DNA of 64,000 nucleotides from Prevotella sp. (GTDB lineage Bacteria; Bacteroidota; Bacteroidia; Bacteroidales; Bacteroidaceae): NCBI GenBank assembly GCA_017475265.1, contig JAFVFY010000069.1, positions 62,001 to 126,000 of the forward strand, read 5' to 3'. Shown piece by piece: positions 9,018 to 17,651 of this stretch (position 1 is its first letter; each line of letters starts with the position of its first letter). The notes under the pieces were generated by a model. It saw only the letters and a program-made list of their open reading frames with translations, ran no database searches and was not told where the DNA came from. The position numbers and the translations under genes were made by a program.

Positions 9018-10261
9018 TGGAAAAGGAAATCCGCAAAGAACAGATACTGGTACGTATCACCGGACAGGACCGCCCTGGCCTGACAGCTTCTATCATGACC
9101 ATCCTTGCACGTTACGACGCGCAGATTCTCGATATTGGCCAGGCCGACATCCACTCCACGCTCTCACTAGGCATACTCATCCGCATGGACGAGATGAAAT
9201 CGGGACTGGCCATGAAGGAACTGCTCTTCAAGGCCACCGAGCTGGGCGTGAACATTGGCTTCTCGCCCATCAGCGACGACGAGTATGAGGACTGGGTGGG
9301 TCATCAGGGCAAGAACCGATACATCCTCATGGTCATGGGTCGACAGCTGGAAGCACGCCAGATAGAGGCCGCCACGCGTATCATTGCCGACCAAGGGTTC
9401 AATATCGATGCCATACGCCGCATGACGGGCCGGAAAAGCATTAGAAACACCACCAAGCACATCCGCGCCTGTATAGAACTGTCGTTACGTGGTGAGCCAC
9501 GCGACCGTCAGGAGATGCAGTCGCAGCTCATGCGCCTTTCGAGCGAGATGGAGATAGACTTCTCGTTCCAGAAGGATGACATGTTCCGCCGCATGCGCCG
9601 CCTGATATGTTTCGATATGGACTCCACACTCATTCAGACGGAGTGCATCGACGAGCTGGCCGAGCGTAACGGTGTGGGGGCAGAGGTGAGGGCTATTACT
9701 GAGAGTGCCATGCGTGGAGAGATAGACTTCAAGGAGAGTTTTACCAGGCGCGTTGCCTTGCTGAAGGGTCTCGACGTGAGCGTCATGCAGGACATCGCCG
9801 AGCACCTGCCCATCACCGAGGGTGCCGACCGCCTGATGAATATCCTCAAGACCTGCGGATACAAGATTGCCATACTCAGCGGCGGATTCACCTACTTTGG
9901 CGAATACCTGCAACGCCGCTACGGCATCGACTATGTCTATGCCAACGAATTGGAGATCGGTGATGACGGCAAGCTAACCGGCCGCTATATAGGCGAAATC
10001 GTCGACGGACATCGCAAGGCAGAGCTATTGAAGCTCATTGCACAAGTGGAAAAGGTGAACCTGGCGCAGACCATTGCCGTTGGCGACGGAGCCAACGACC
10101 TGCCCATGATTTCGCAGGCCGGACTAGGAATCGCCTTCCACGCCAAGCCCCGTGTCGTGGCCAATGCCAAGCAGAGCATCAACACCATCGGCCTCGATGG
10201 CGTGCTCTACTTTCTCGGATTCAAGGACAGCTACCTCGGAGAGCAGGGAAAGCTACAGTAA
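9017..10261 (+). CDS. serB: Phosphoserine phosphatase with N-terminal ACT domains
   Basis: This 414-residue enzyme removes phosphate from phosphoserine, the last step of serine synthesis. Residues 1 to about 170 form two ACT-like regulatory domains (VRITGQDRPGLTASIM opens the first). The HAD domain follows, with the nucleophile motif FDMDSTLIQTECIDELAE, motif II AILSGGF and motif IV AVGDGANDLPMI. The ACT-HAD order matches actinobacterial and Bacteroidota SerB proteins, where serine can act as feedback inhibitor. It begins in the typA stop codon (ATG at 9017). Confidence 0.95.
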   Translation: MEKEIRKEQILVRITGQDRPGLTASIMTILARYDAQILDIGQADIHSTLSLGILIRMDEMKSGLAMKELLFKATELGVNIGFSPISDDEYEDWVGHQGKNRYILMVMGRQLEARQIEAATRIIADQGFNIDAIRRMTGRKSIRNTTKHIRACIELSLRGEPRDRQEMQSQLMRLSSEMEIDFSFQKDDMFRRMRRLICFDMDSTLIQTECIDELAERNGVGAEVRAITESAMRGEIDFKESFTRRVALLKGLDVSVMQDIAEHLPITEGADRLMNILKTCGYKIAILSGGFTYFGEYLQRRYGIDYVYANELEIGDDGKLTGRYIGEIVDGHRKAELLKLIAQVEKVNLAQTIAVGDGANDLPMISQAGLGIAFHAKPRVVANAKQSINTIGLDGVLYFLGFKDSYLGEQGKLQ

Positions 10262-10313
10262 GCATATATAATGTCTTAATGGCTCTTGATTATGACTAAA
10301 TAGTGCAAAAACA

Positions 10314-10345
10314 TTTGTCGGTAAGAAGCTTGTTGCGTATCTTTG
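10314..10345 (+). promoter_or_regulatory. Promoter of the small exported protein gene
   Basis: TTTG (10314-10317), 20 nt, TATCTTTG (10338-10345). The in-frame TTG at 10343 lies inside this -7 box, so translation must begin at the ATG at 10358 or 10361. Confidence 0.65.
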
Positions 10346-10357
10346 CAGCCAAGGCAA

Positions 10358-10867
10358 ATGATGAAAACGACACGGTTATATTTGCTATTGACTCTACTGC
10401 TGTGCTGCCTGTCCACCTCGGCACAGAGGCGGCTCATTGTTGTCGACGTGGAAACGCTTGTGCCCGTCGATGGAGCAAATGTGGTAGGCAACAGCCTTTC
10501 GGCACAGACGGACACCCTCGGATATATCTTCGTGCCCGACTCCTGCCAGAGCCTGCTGTTCTCGCACGTGAACTACGAGAGCCGGCTCATTAACCTGAAG
10601 GAAGTGCGCGACACGGTGTTCCTCATCTCCAAGCTGCTGAACGTAAAGGAGGTGGTGGTATTCGGAAAGACACCACATGTTGAGGAGTATGAGGAACTGC
10701 AAAAGCGGATGCGCCTCTCAAAGACTGACATGCAGTTGTCAAGTGCCCAGCCTGGCGACGGCATCAACCTCTTGGGCCTCTTCAACTACCTCATCCCCAA
10801 GAAATGGAAGAAAGCCAAAAAAGAAAAGCGTAAGGAACGGCTGAAGCGTGCCATAGAGGATTACTGA
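10358..10867 (+). CDS. Exported protein with carboxypeptidase-regulatory-like fold, unknown function
   Basis: About 169 residues. A signal peptide (MMKTTRLYLLLTLLLCCLSTSA) precedes a short beta-sandwich of the CarboxypepD_reg type, read from VVDVETLVPVDGANV and TDTLGYIFVPDSC. The last 30 residues are strongly basic (KKWKKAKKEKRKERLKR). Proteins like this are common in Bacteroidales envelopes; no function is assigned. The start is set by the promoter at 10314-10345. It ends 44 bp before the cobalamin genes and may share little with them. Confidence 0.75.
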   Translation: MMKTTRLYLLLTLLLCCLSTSAQRRLIVVDVETLVPVDGANVVGNSLSAQTDTLGYIFVPDSCQSLLFSHVNYESRLINLKEVRDTVFLISKLLNVKEVVVFGKTPHVEEYEELQKRMRLSKTDMQLSSAQPGDGINLLGLFNYLIPKKWKKAKKEKRKERLKRAIEDY

Positions 10868-10911
10868 TTAAGCTGTTTTCTCAATTTGTTTTTATTACTT
10901 TTGCACTCTGT

Positions 10912-12477
10912 ATGGGAAAGATTATCGTAGCAGGTATAGGACCTGGTAGCAAGGAGGACATCACATCCGCAGTGTTGGATGCAGTGCGCAAGGCGGACGC
11001 CATCGTGGGTTATAAGTATTACTTCCAGTTTATTGAGGAGTACGTGAAGCCGGGGTGCGAATGCATCGACACGGGCATGAAGAAGGAGCGGGAACGTGCC
11101 GAGCAGGCTTTCCTGTTGGCTGAACAGGGAAAAACCGTGTTGGTCATTTCTTCTGGCGATGCTGGTCTGTACGGTATGGCTCCGCTTATCTATGAGATGG
11201 CCGTAGTAGCCCACGCTTCCCAGCGTGGGAGCGTCGGTGATGCCGCCTCCGTAGTAGCCCACGCTTCCCAGCGTGGGAGCACGGTAGAAGTAGGTCACGC
11301 TTCCCAGCGTGACGACAGCATCGAAATAGAGACGCTCCCAGGCATCTCTGCTTTCCAGAAAGCTGCCTCTCTGTTAGGGGCACCCATCGGCCACGACACC
11401 TGCCTGATCTCGCTTTCAGACCTGATGACGCCTTGGGAGGTAATAGAACGGAGAATCAAGGCGGCTGCTGTGGGCGACTTCGTGACGGCTGTCTATAACC
11501 CGAAGTCACACGGACGCTATTGGCAGCTCTACCGCTTGCAGGAAATCTTCCTTCAAGAGCGCAGTGCCGATACGCCTGTAGGTTATGTCCGTCAGGCTGG
11601 GCGGCCTGAACAGGAAGTGAGAGTGACGACGCTCGCCGACTTCGACCCAGAGGAGGTGGACATGTTTACGGTTATCCTCATTGGTAATTCGCAGTCGTAT
11701 ATCGCCGACGGAAAGATAATAACACCTCGCGGTTACTCCCACGCTGGGAAGCGTGGGCTACTACAGGGCATTTATCGCGATGAGGTGAACGAAGGCAATA
11801 AGATAGGGCAGAACATCATGATTGAGTCGTTCCGGACGATTGTCAGCGAACTGAAAAACGATTATCCTCTTGGCCACAAATGGGCTTTGCTCCATGCCAT
11901 CCACACCACCGCTGACTTCGACATGGAGAACATTCTCTATACAGACCCTGGGGCTGTAGAGACACTATATAATAAGGTAAAGGACGGAACGCTGAAAACT
12001 ATCGTGACAGATGTAACGATGGTGACCAGCGGCATCCGCAAGGGTGCTCTGCAACGACTGGGCATCGAGGCAAAATGCTACCTCAGCGACCCTCGCGTGG
12101 CAGAGATGACGGCGCAGCCAACGCTCAATGTTCAATGTTCAATGTTCAATGAGACAATCACCCGCACCCAGGCAGGCATTCGTCTGGCGGTTGAGGAGCA
12201 CCCCGATGCACTCTTCGCCTTTGGCAACGCACCGACGGCACTCATGGAACTATGCGATTTGATTCGTAAGGGCAAGGCTCGTCCGGCAGGCATCATCGCT
12301 GCTCCTGTGGGTTTTGTGCATGTTCGAGAGTCGAAACACATGGTAAAGCCTTTCAAGGACATCCCCAAGATTATCGTCGAGGGCAGGAAGGGCGGCTCTA
12401 ATCTTGCCGCAACCCTGTGCAATGCCATTCTCACTTTCGACGATGCAGCACAACTGAAACCAGGCCGTGACTTGTGA
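10912..12477 (+). CDS. cbiHC: CbiH-CbiC fusion: precorrin-3B C17-methyltransferase / precorrin-8X methylmutase
   Basis: A 521-residue fusion. Residues 1 to about 280 are the CbiH/CobJ methyltransferase (GIGPGSKEDIT, SSGDAGLYGMA, LPGISAFQKAASLLGAP), which methylates C17 and contracts the ring. From about 300 to the end is CbiC/CobH (HAIHTTADFD with the catalytic His, TDVTMVTSGI, FAFGNAPTAL, APVGFVHVRESK), which moves the C11 methyl to C12. Three palindromic repeats (11203-11313) enlarge a CbiH loop, and another (11736-11764) lies exactly at the domain junction, right after the TPRGY end of CbiH. A heptamer run at 12122-12152 enlarges CbiC. A TACTTTTG box sits only 8 nt before the ATG. Confidence 0.93.
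   Translation: MGKIIVAGIGPGSKEDITSAVLDAVRKADAIVGYKYYFQFIEEYVKPGCECIDTGMKKERERAEQAFLLAEQGKTVLVISSGDAGLYGMAPLIYEMAVVAHASQRGSVGDAASVVAHASQRGSTVEVGHASQRDDSIEIETLPGISAFQKAASLLGAPIGHDTCLISLSDLMTPWEVIERRIKAAAVGDFVTAVYNPKSHGRYWQLYRLQEIFLQERSADTPVGYVRQAGRPEQEVRVTTLADFDPEEVDMFTVILIGNSQSYIADGKIITPRGYSHAGKRGLLQGIYRDEVNEGNKIGQNIMIESFRTIVSELKNDYPLGHKWALLHAIHTTADFDMENILYTDPGAVETLYNKVKDGTLKTIVTDVTMVTSGIRKGALQRLGIEAKCYLSDPRVAEMTAQPTLNVQCSMFNETITRTQAGIRLAVEEHPDALFAFGNAPTALMELCDLIRKGKARPAGIIAAPVGFVHVRESKHMVKPFKDIPKIIVEGRKGGSNLAATLCNAILTFDDAAQLKPGRDL
11203..11313. repeat. Family A palindromic repeats, three copies in cbiH
   Basis: Copies at 11203-11232, 11251-11280 and 11290-11313 share the core CCCACGCTTCCCAGCGTGGG or its GTCACGC...GCGTGAC variant, preceded by GTAGTAG. 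They read as VVAHASQRGS twice and VGHASQRD once, in the loop just before the LPGISAFQ strand. Confidence 0.93.
11736..11764. repeat. Family A repeat at the CbiH/CbiC junction
   Basis: An inverted copy (CTCCCACGCTGGGAAGCGTG then GGCTACTAC) encodes SHAGKRGLLQ. It directly follows the TPRGY that normally ends CobJ/CbiH proteins and precedes the CbiC domain. Confidence 0.9.
12122..12152. repeat. Heptamer run (CAATGTT) in cbiC
   Basis: About four tandem copies of CAATGTT read in frame as LNVQCSMFN between conserved CbiC segments (EMTAQPT and ITRTQAGIRLA). Confidence 0.8.
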
Positions 12478-12515
12478 TTTTCAGAACAACGAATTACACG
12501 AATTAAACGAATTAT

Positions 12516-13841
12516 ATGCGGTTCATCGTCATAGGAATAACGGACAATCCGCAGCCTTGGTTTCCGCCCGAAGTGTTGCAGATTATCAAGCAGGGCAAGG
12601 TGTTCTCTGGTGGAAAGCGCCACCATGAGATAGTGGCTCCGCTATTGCCTGAGAGTGCCGAATGGATAGATATTACCGTGCCCCTCGATGCTGTCTTTGA
12701 GGCATACAGTGTTCAATGCTCAATATTCAATGTTCAATGTGTGACCGTCTTTGCCAGTGGTGACCCGTTGTTCTTCGGGTTTGCCAATACCATTAAGCGT
12801 AGGTTGCCAGAGGCTGAAGTCGTTGTCTATCCAACGTTCAACTCACTGCAAATGCTGGCACACCGGTTGGTGATGCCTTATCATGACATGCGGATTGTTT
12901 CACTGACAGGCCGCCCCTGGCAGGAGTTTGACAGGGCACTCATTGAGATGCGGATTGCAAATCCGCATCAACGGAAGATAGGCGTTCTCACTGACCGCGA
13001 ACATACACCCGCCACCATCGCCCAGCGTATGCTGGAATATGGCTATCATTATTATAATATGTATATAGGGGAGCACTTGGGGAACCCGGAGCGTGAGAAA
13101 GTGATGATGCTTTCACTCGACGAGGCTGCCCGTCGCGAGTTCACAATGCCAAACTGCGTGATACTCGAAGGCAAAACCGTCGGGCACACGAAGACTTACG
13201 GTATACCCGACGCAGCCTTCGCCCTGCTCGACGGACGCGAGAAGATGATCACCAAGATGCCGATACGCCTGCTGACGCTGCAGGCCCTCGAACTACCCCG
13301 TGCGAGCGTGTTCTGGGACGTCGGTGCCTGCACCGGCTCGGTGTCGGTAGAGGCGCGGCTGCTGTTCCCCCACCTTCGCGTGGTGGCCTTCGAGATTCGC
13401 CCTGAGTGCGAAGCCATCATCCGCGAGAACTGCCGCCGCCACGGTGCGCCCGGCATCGAGCTGGTGATGGGCAACTTCCTCGCCCTGGGAGCGCGACCGT
13501 CCTCGTCCGCCCCTGGGAGCGCGGACGTCTCGTCCGCCGATGTTGCGGGCGAGGACGACCGCGCTCCCAGGGTGGGCGTGACGTCCGCGCTCCCAAGCCC
13601 CGATGCCGTCTTTATCGGCGGGCACGGCGGGCGACTGAAGGAAATCATGGCGAAGGTGCTCACCGTTCTTGCTCCTGATGGTGTCATCGTGATGAACAGC
13701 GTCGTGGCTCCCAAGGTTACTACGGACAGCCGTCGGCTATGGGACGAAGCCTGCTCAGAATTAGGCCTCAGACAGGACGAACCACTACATATCCAACTGA
13801 ATGACCATCACCCGATAACTATACTGAAATGCAGAAGATAG
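12516..13841 (+). CDS. cobL: CbiE-CbiT fusion: precorrin-6Y C5,15-methyltransferase (decarboxylating)
   Basis: A 441-residue CobL-type fusion that methylates C5 and C15 and removes the C12 acetate carboxyl. Residues 1 to about 215 are CbiE (FASGDPLFFGFANTI, GRPWQEFD, YIGEHLGNPEREKVM). The rest is CbiT, a Rossmann methyltransferase (VFWDVGACTGSVSVEA, AFEIRPECEAIIREN, FIGGHGGRLKEIM). Three separate repeat insertions are visible: a TTCAATG heptamer run (12708-12740), a GGATTGCAAATCC palindrome (12947-12969), and family D repeats (13484-13596) that put about 38 Ala/Ser/Asp-rich residues between GNFLAL and PDAVFIGG. The stop overlaps the next ATG by 13 nt, implying coupled translation. Confidence 0.94.
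   Translation: MRFIVIGITDNPQPWFPPEVLQIIKQGKVFSGGKRHHEIVAPLLPESAEWIDITVPLDAVFEAYSVQCSIFNVQCVTVFASGDPLFFGFANTIKRRLPEAEVVVYPTFNSLQMLAHRLVMPYHDMRIVSLTGRPWQEFDRALIEMRIANPHQRKIGVLTDREHTPATIAQRMLEYGYHYYNMYIGEHLGNPEREKVMMLSLDEAARREFTMPNCVILEGKTVGHTKTYGIPDAAFALLDGREKMITKMPIRLLTLQALELPRASVFWDVGACTGSVSVEARLLFPHLRVVAFEIRPECEAIIRENCRRHGAPGIELVMGNFLALGARPSSSAPGSADVSSADVAGEDDRAPRVGVTSALPSPDAVFIGGHGGRLKEIMAKVLTVLAPDGVIVMNSVVAPKVTTDSRRLWDEACSELGLRQDEPLHIQLNDHHPITILKCRR
12708..12740. repeat. Heptamer run (TTCAATG) in cbiE
   Basis: Imperfect TTCAATG units encode SVQCSIFNVQC just before the conserved VTVFASGDPLFFG strand and loop. Confidence 0.75.
12947..12969. repeat. Family E palindrome in cbiE
   Basis: GATGCGGATT, GCA loop, AATCCGCATC: a perfect 10-bp-arm palindrome inside the cbiE frame (EMRIANPHQRK). 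Related GGATTGCAAATCC palindromes occur at 37497, 55314 and 57733. Confidence 0.8.
13484..13596. repeat. Family D repeats (GGGAGCGCGGACGTCTCGTC type) in cbiT
   Basis: Several direct and inverted units of CTGGGAGCGCGGACG and CTCGTCCGC fill 113 nt. The frame remains open and yields about 38 residues poor in hydrophobics between two Rossmann-fold strands. Confidence 0.85.
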
Positions 13842-15658
13842 CCATTATACCCATCAGCGAGGCTGGCAGCGAAGTCGCATCGAAACTGAAACGAGAACTG
13901 GGCGCAAGTACCCTCCCCCGCACCGACGTCGGCCAGCGCTGGAACGACTTCGACGCCTTCATCTTCATCGGTGCCATGGGCATCTGCGTGCGCACTATCG
14001 CACCGTATGTCAAGGACAAGCACGAAGACCCCGCTGTGGTCTGCGTCGACAGCCTCGGGCAGCACGCCATCTCTGTCCTTTCTGGCCATATCGGCGGTGC
14101 CAACGACCTGACGCGAACCGTTAGCGGCATCCTCGGCGCGGCATCCGTCATCACCACCCAAAGCGACAATGTCGGCCTATGGGCGCTCGACACCCTCGCC
14201 GCCCGCTTCAACTGGACGTTAGTAGCTCACGCTTCCCAGCGTGACATCATGCAGTCGGCCATCATCGCCTTCGTCAACCGCAAGCCAACGGCACTCTTGA
14301 TAGAGGCTCACGACACGGGAACTGAATACCTGCTCAACTCCCTGCCTGAGCATGTCACCGTAGTCAGCAGCCTCGACGAGGTTGACCAGCGCTACAAACT
14401 GCTCATCGTCGTCTCACCGCGGCTGCAACGCTTGGAAGCGTTCTTGGACGAGCCAAGCGGCAGAGCCGAGCGGCCCACTACGCTGCAGTTCGTTCCCCGT
14501 GTATTGACCATCGGCTTCGGCCTTGCTCACCAGGCCGGGCCGGCTGAGACCATCTACAACGAGATGGAGCAGGCCATCATGGACAGGGATATTTACCCCT
14601 GTGCCCGTCAGTGGTGCACCATCGACGTGAAAGCCAACGAACCTTTCGTGGCATTGCTTAGTGAGAAAGGCGAGACCGTCCGCTTCTTCACCGCCGAAGA
14701 GCTTGCTGCCGTCGATGTTCCCAATCCCAGCGAGACAGTAGAGAAACATGTAGGCACACCCAGCGTCTGCGAGGCCGCAGCCATCCTCGGCTCGAACCAC
14801 GGCAAGCTCATCATCCCCAAAGTGAAGGGCAAGAATTGGACGGCAGCACTGGCCATCGACCACAGTTATCTCAGACCTCAGACTTCAGACCTCAGACCTG
14901 GGCATATTGAGATCGTTGGCGCAGGCCCTGGTGACCCTGACTTGATAAGCGTCCGTGGTCGCAAGATGCTTGAAAAGGCCGACCTCATTCTCTATGCCGG
15001 CTCTTTGGTACCCAAGGCCCTGACCGACTGCCACAAGCCCGGCGCCGTTGTCCGTTCTTCTGCCGACATGACCCTTGAAGAGCAATGCGCACTGATGAAG
15101 GAGCACTACGACCGTGGACACTTCATCGTCCGCTTGCATACCGGCGACCCCTGCATCTTCGGAGCCATTCAGGAGCAGATGGCCTACTTCGACCAGAACG
15201 GCATGTCGTATCACATCACCCCCGGCATCTCCAGCTTCCTCGCCGCTGCCGCCGAGCTGCGCAGTCAGTTTACGATACCAGAGCGCACACAGACCATCAT
15301 CCTCACCCGTGGCGAAGGCCGTACACCAATGCCAGAGAAGGAACAGCTTCACCTGTTGGCCCGAAGTCAGAGCACCATGTGCATCTTCCTCTCCGCCGCC
15401 ATTGTTGACGATGTACAGCGTGAGCTTTTGCAGGAATACCCCGAGGATACCCCCGTCGCCGCCTGTTACCATCTCACCTGGCCCGACCAGAAGATATATC
15501 GCGGCGTACTGAAAGACTTGGCGAAGATAGTCCACGATAACCACTTCACGCTCACCACCATGCTCGTCGTCGGCGAGGCCATCGACAACCGTCAGGGACT
15601 CTCCGAGCTGTATAATAAACACTTCACCCACCTGTTCCGTAAAGGCGACAAATCGTAA
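13829..15658 (+). CDS. cbiGF: CbiG-CbiF fusion: cobalt-precorrin-5A hydrolase / precorrin-4 C11-methyltransferase
   Basis: A 609-residue fusion. The N-terminal about 340 residues are CbiG (FIFIGAMGICVRTIAPYVKDK, VSVLSGHIGGAN-like ISVLSGHIGGANDLT, LTIGFG in the second domain), which opens the lactone ring and releases acetaldehyde in the anaerobic pathway. After a linker, CbiF/CobM begins at IEIVGAGPGDPDLISVRG and carries LHTGDPCIFGAIQEQM and TPGISSFLAAAAELRSQF. The linker between the domains is encoded by CAGACCT heptamers (14869-14899). A family A repeat (14221-14245) and a composite family C repeat (14422-14481) lie within CbiG. CbiG places this locus in the anaerobic route. Confidence 0.93.
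   Translation: MQKIAIIPISEAGSEVASKLKRELGASTLPRTDVGQRWNDFDAFIFIGAMGICVRTIAPYVKDKHEDPAVVCVDSLGQHAISVLSGHIGGANDLTRTVSGILGAASVITTQSDNVGLWALDTLAARFNWTLVAHASQRDIMQSAIIAFVNRKPTALLIEAHDTGTEYLLNSLPEHVTVVSSLDEVDQRYKLLIVVSPRLQRLEAFLDEPSGRAERPTTLQFVPRVLTIGFGLAHQAGPAETIYNEMEQAIMDRDIYPCARQWCTIDVKANEPFVALLSEKGETVRFFTAEELAAVDVPNPSETVEKHVGTPSVCEAAAILGSNHGKLIIPKVKGKNWTAALAIDHSYLRPQTSDLRPGHIEIVGAGPGDPDLISVRGRKMLEKADLILYAGSLVPKALTDCHKPGAVVRSSADMTLEEQCALMKEHYDRGHFIVRLHTGDPCIFGAIQEQMAYFDQNGMSYHITPGISSFLAAAAELRSQFTIPERTQTIILTRGEGRTPMPEKEQLHLLARSQSTMCIFLSAAIVDDVQRELLQEYPEDTPVAACYHLTWPDQKIYRGVLKDLAKIVHDNHFTLTTMLVVGEAIDNRQGLSELYNKHFTHLFRKGDKS
14221..14245. repeat. Family A repeat in cbiG
   Basis: One copy (AGTAGCTCACGC, TTCC, CAGCGTGAC) encodes VAHASQRD between conserved CbiG segments LAARFNW and IMQSAIIAFVN. 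Confidence 0.9.
14422..14481. repeat. Composite family C repeat in cbiG
   Basis: A unit of about 58 bp: CAACGCTTGGAAGCGTT, then CTTGGACGAGCCAAGCGG, then CAGAGCCGAGCGGCCCACTA. The same composite occurs inverted at 17376-17431 and direct at 55764-55821. It is in frame, as LQRLEAFLDEPSGRAERPTT. Confidence 0.9.
14869..14899. repeat. Heptamer run (CAGACCT) forming the CbiG/CbiF linker
   Basis: Four near-identical heptamers encode YLRPQTSDLRPG exactly between the end of CbiG and the first strand of CbiF (HIEIVGAGPGDPD). Confidence 0.85.
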
Positions 15659-15686
15659 ATCGTAAATCGTCAAATCGTAAATATAA

Positions 15687-17651
15687 ATGGTATTGGTCTT
15701 CGGAGGAACGACGGAGGGCCGCAAGGCCGTGGAGGTGCTCGAGGAGTCGGGCAGCCGCTACTACTATTCCACCCGCGGCGACGGCCAGCAAATTGAACTG
15801 GTGAACGGCGTGCACCTGAAGGGTGACATGGATGTTCCGAAGATGGTTGAGTGCTGCCGCGAGCACGGCATCCGCCTCCTCGTCGACGCCGCCCACCCTT
15901 TCGCCGAGGAGCTGCACCGCAACCTGCTCTTCGTGGCCCGTCATATCGGCGCGCCCATCGTCCGCTACGACCGCATCTATCCGCCCCGCTCCAAGGACGT
16001 GGTCTGGTGCAAGAACTATCAGGATGCCATGACGAAGCTTGAGGCCGAGGGTATCGAGCATCTGCTGGCCTTGACGGGCGTAAACAACATCGGCACGCTG
16101 CGGCCCTACTGGGAGCGGCATGAGTGCTGGGTGCGCATCCTCAACCGTCCGCTCTCGCAGATGCTTGCACGCAAGGCGCAGTTTCCCACCGACCACTTGG
16201 TGTACTACGAGGACGACGACACCCGGCAGCTGCTGGAACAGTTGAAGCCGCAGGCCATCCTGACCAAGGAGAGTGGCCTGAGCGGCGGCTTCATGGAGAA
16301 GGTCGAAGCGGCGCGTGCGGCCGGTGTCCGCGTCTTCGTTATCGAGCGTCCCGAGTATCCTCCTCACACACCCAATCCGCAGGACGTCCACATCGAATAC
16401 GTCAACGGCCCATACGGACTGCGCCGCGCCGTCGAGCATCTGCTGCCTGAGTTCTTCCCCCTGAAGAGCGGCCTCACCACTGGCACCTGCGCCACCGCCG
16501 CCGCCGTCGCCGCGACCCTGCAGCTTAGTAGGCCACGCTTCCCAGCGTGGCAGCAGCGGATGATTAGTAGCCCACGCTTCCCAGCGTGGGAGCAGAAGAT
16601 TTGGGAGGGATTGCCACGCTGGGAAGCGTGGCCTACTACCGTCCCCGTCATTCTCCCCGACGGCGAGACCATCCACGTCCCCGTGGGCTACGGTGACGGC
16701 TACGCCTACTGCATCAAAGAGGCTGGCGACGACCCCGACGTGACCGACGGCATCGAGGTGCGCGCCACCGTCGAGCCTGCCGAGCGATTTGAGATCCTCG
16801 GCGGCGAGGGCGTCGGCCGCTTCACCCTCCCGGGATTCGACTTCCCTCCCGGCGAACCCGCCATCAACAAAAGTCCCCGCGAGATGATTCTTCGCAACCT
16901 CTCCGTCGTAGTGGGCTGCTCGGCTCTGCGCGTCACCATTAGTGTTCCAGGCGGAGAGGCCATCGCCCGTCGCACCTTCAACCCCCGCCTCGGCATCGAG
17001 GGCGGCATTTCGATTATAGGCGTCTCAGGTATCGTGAAGCCATTCTCTGAGGAGGCCTTTATCGACAGCATCCGTAAATGTATGATGGTTGCGAAGGCGA
17101 GCGGCTCTGACCGTGTGGTTATCAACAGTGGCGCTAAGAGTGAGCGATTTCTGAAAGCCCTCTACCCTTCACTACCAGCACAGGCCTTCGTGCAATACGG
17201 CAACTACATCGGAGAGACCCTGAAGATGGCCGCCGACCTCAATATCGAGAACGTCACCCTCGGCGTAATGCTTGGCAAAGCTGTGAAGCTGGCTGCGGGG
17301 AATCTTGACACCCACAGCCGCAAGGCAACAATGGATCTCGACTTCATCCGTCAGCTGCTCTATGAAGCCGGTGTTTTAGTGGGCCGCTCAGCTCTGCCGC
17401 TTGGCTCGTCCAAGAACGTCTCCGAGCGTTGCGTTGCGGACGAGACGTCCGCGCTCCCATTGGACATCGACCTCAACAACATCACCCTTGCACGCGAACT
17501 ATGGGAGCACATTCCTGTCCAGCGTCTTGATGCCTTTGCCCATACCGTCATTGCCCATTGCTATGATTATTGCCGTCCGCTGCTTCCTGACGGTGAACTT
17601 ACGATATTTCTTATTGATGACAACGGAAAGATATATGGAAACAGTAAATAG
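15687..17651 (+). CDS. cbiJD: CbiJ-CbiD fusion: precorrin-6A reductase / cobalt-precorrin-5B C1-methyltransferase
   Basis: A 654-residue fusion. CbiJ/CobK comes first (MVLVFGGTTEGRKAVEVLE, DAAHPFAEELHRN, LALTGVNNIGTL, ILTKESGLSGGFMEKVEAA); it reduces precorrin-6A with a nicotinamide cofactor. CbiD starts near residue 260 (KSGLTTGTCATAAAVA, GGISIIGVSGIVKP, VQYGNYIGETLKMA) and methylates C1 in the anaerobic pathway. Three family A repeats (16527-16639) add about 38 residues after the first CbiD helix, giving PRFPAWQQ, PRFPAWEQ and PRWEAWPT. A composite C repeat and a D repeat (17376-17459) add VGRSALPLGSSKNVSERC near the C-terminus. The next gene starts inside the 3' end. Confidence 0.93.
   Translation: MVLVFGGTTEGRKAVEVLEESGSRYYYSTRGDGQQIELVNGVHLKGDMDVPKMVECCREHGIRLLVDAAHPFAEELHRNLLFVARHIGAPIVRYDRIYPPRSKDVVWCKNYQDAMTKLEAEGIEHLLALTGVNNIGTLRPYWERHECWVRILNRPLSQMLARKAQFPTDHLVYYEDDDTRQLLEQLKPQAILTKESGLSGGFMEKVEAARAAGVRVFVIERPEYPPHTPNPQDVHIEYVNGPYGLRRAVEHLLPEFFPLKSGLTTGTCATAAAVAATLQLSRPRFPAWQQRMISSPRFPAWEQKIWEGLPRWEAWPTTVPVILPDGETIHVPVGYGDGYAYCIKEAGDDPDVTDGIEVRATVEPAERFEILGGEGVGRFTLPGFDFPPGEPAINKSPREMILRNLSVVVGCSALRVTISVPGGEAIARRTFNPRLGIEGGISIIGVSGIVKPFSEEAFIDSIRKCMMVAKASGSDRVVINSGAKSERFLKALYPSLPAQAFVQYGNYIGETLKMAADLNIENVTLGVMLGKAVKLAAGNLDTHSRKATMDLDFIRQLLYEAGVLVGRSALPLGSSKNVSERCVADETSALPLDIDLNNITLARELWEHIPVQRLDAFAHTVIAHCYDYCRPLLPDGELTIFLIDDNGKIYGNSK
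16527..16639. repeat. Family A repeats, three copies in cbiD
   Basis: Copies at 16527-16551, 16565-16592 and 16612-16639 (the last inverted) lie in a different reading frame from those in cbiH, so the peptide is RFPAW.Q or PRWEAW instead of AHASQRG. The frame stays open. Confidence 0.92.
17376..17459. repeat. Composite C plus family D repeat near the cbiD 3' end
   Basis: An inverted copy of the 58-bp composite (17376-17431) is followed directly by GCGGACGAGACGTCCGCGCT-type family D sequence (17435-17459). Both are in frame, replacing a C-terminal CbiD loop. Confidence 0.88.

Noticed and set aside
15624-16676. 350-codon frame opposite cbiJD
   Set aside because: Antisense shadow. Its apparent repeats are the family A copies read on the other strand.
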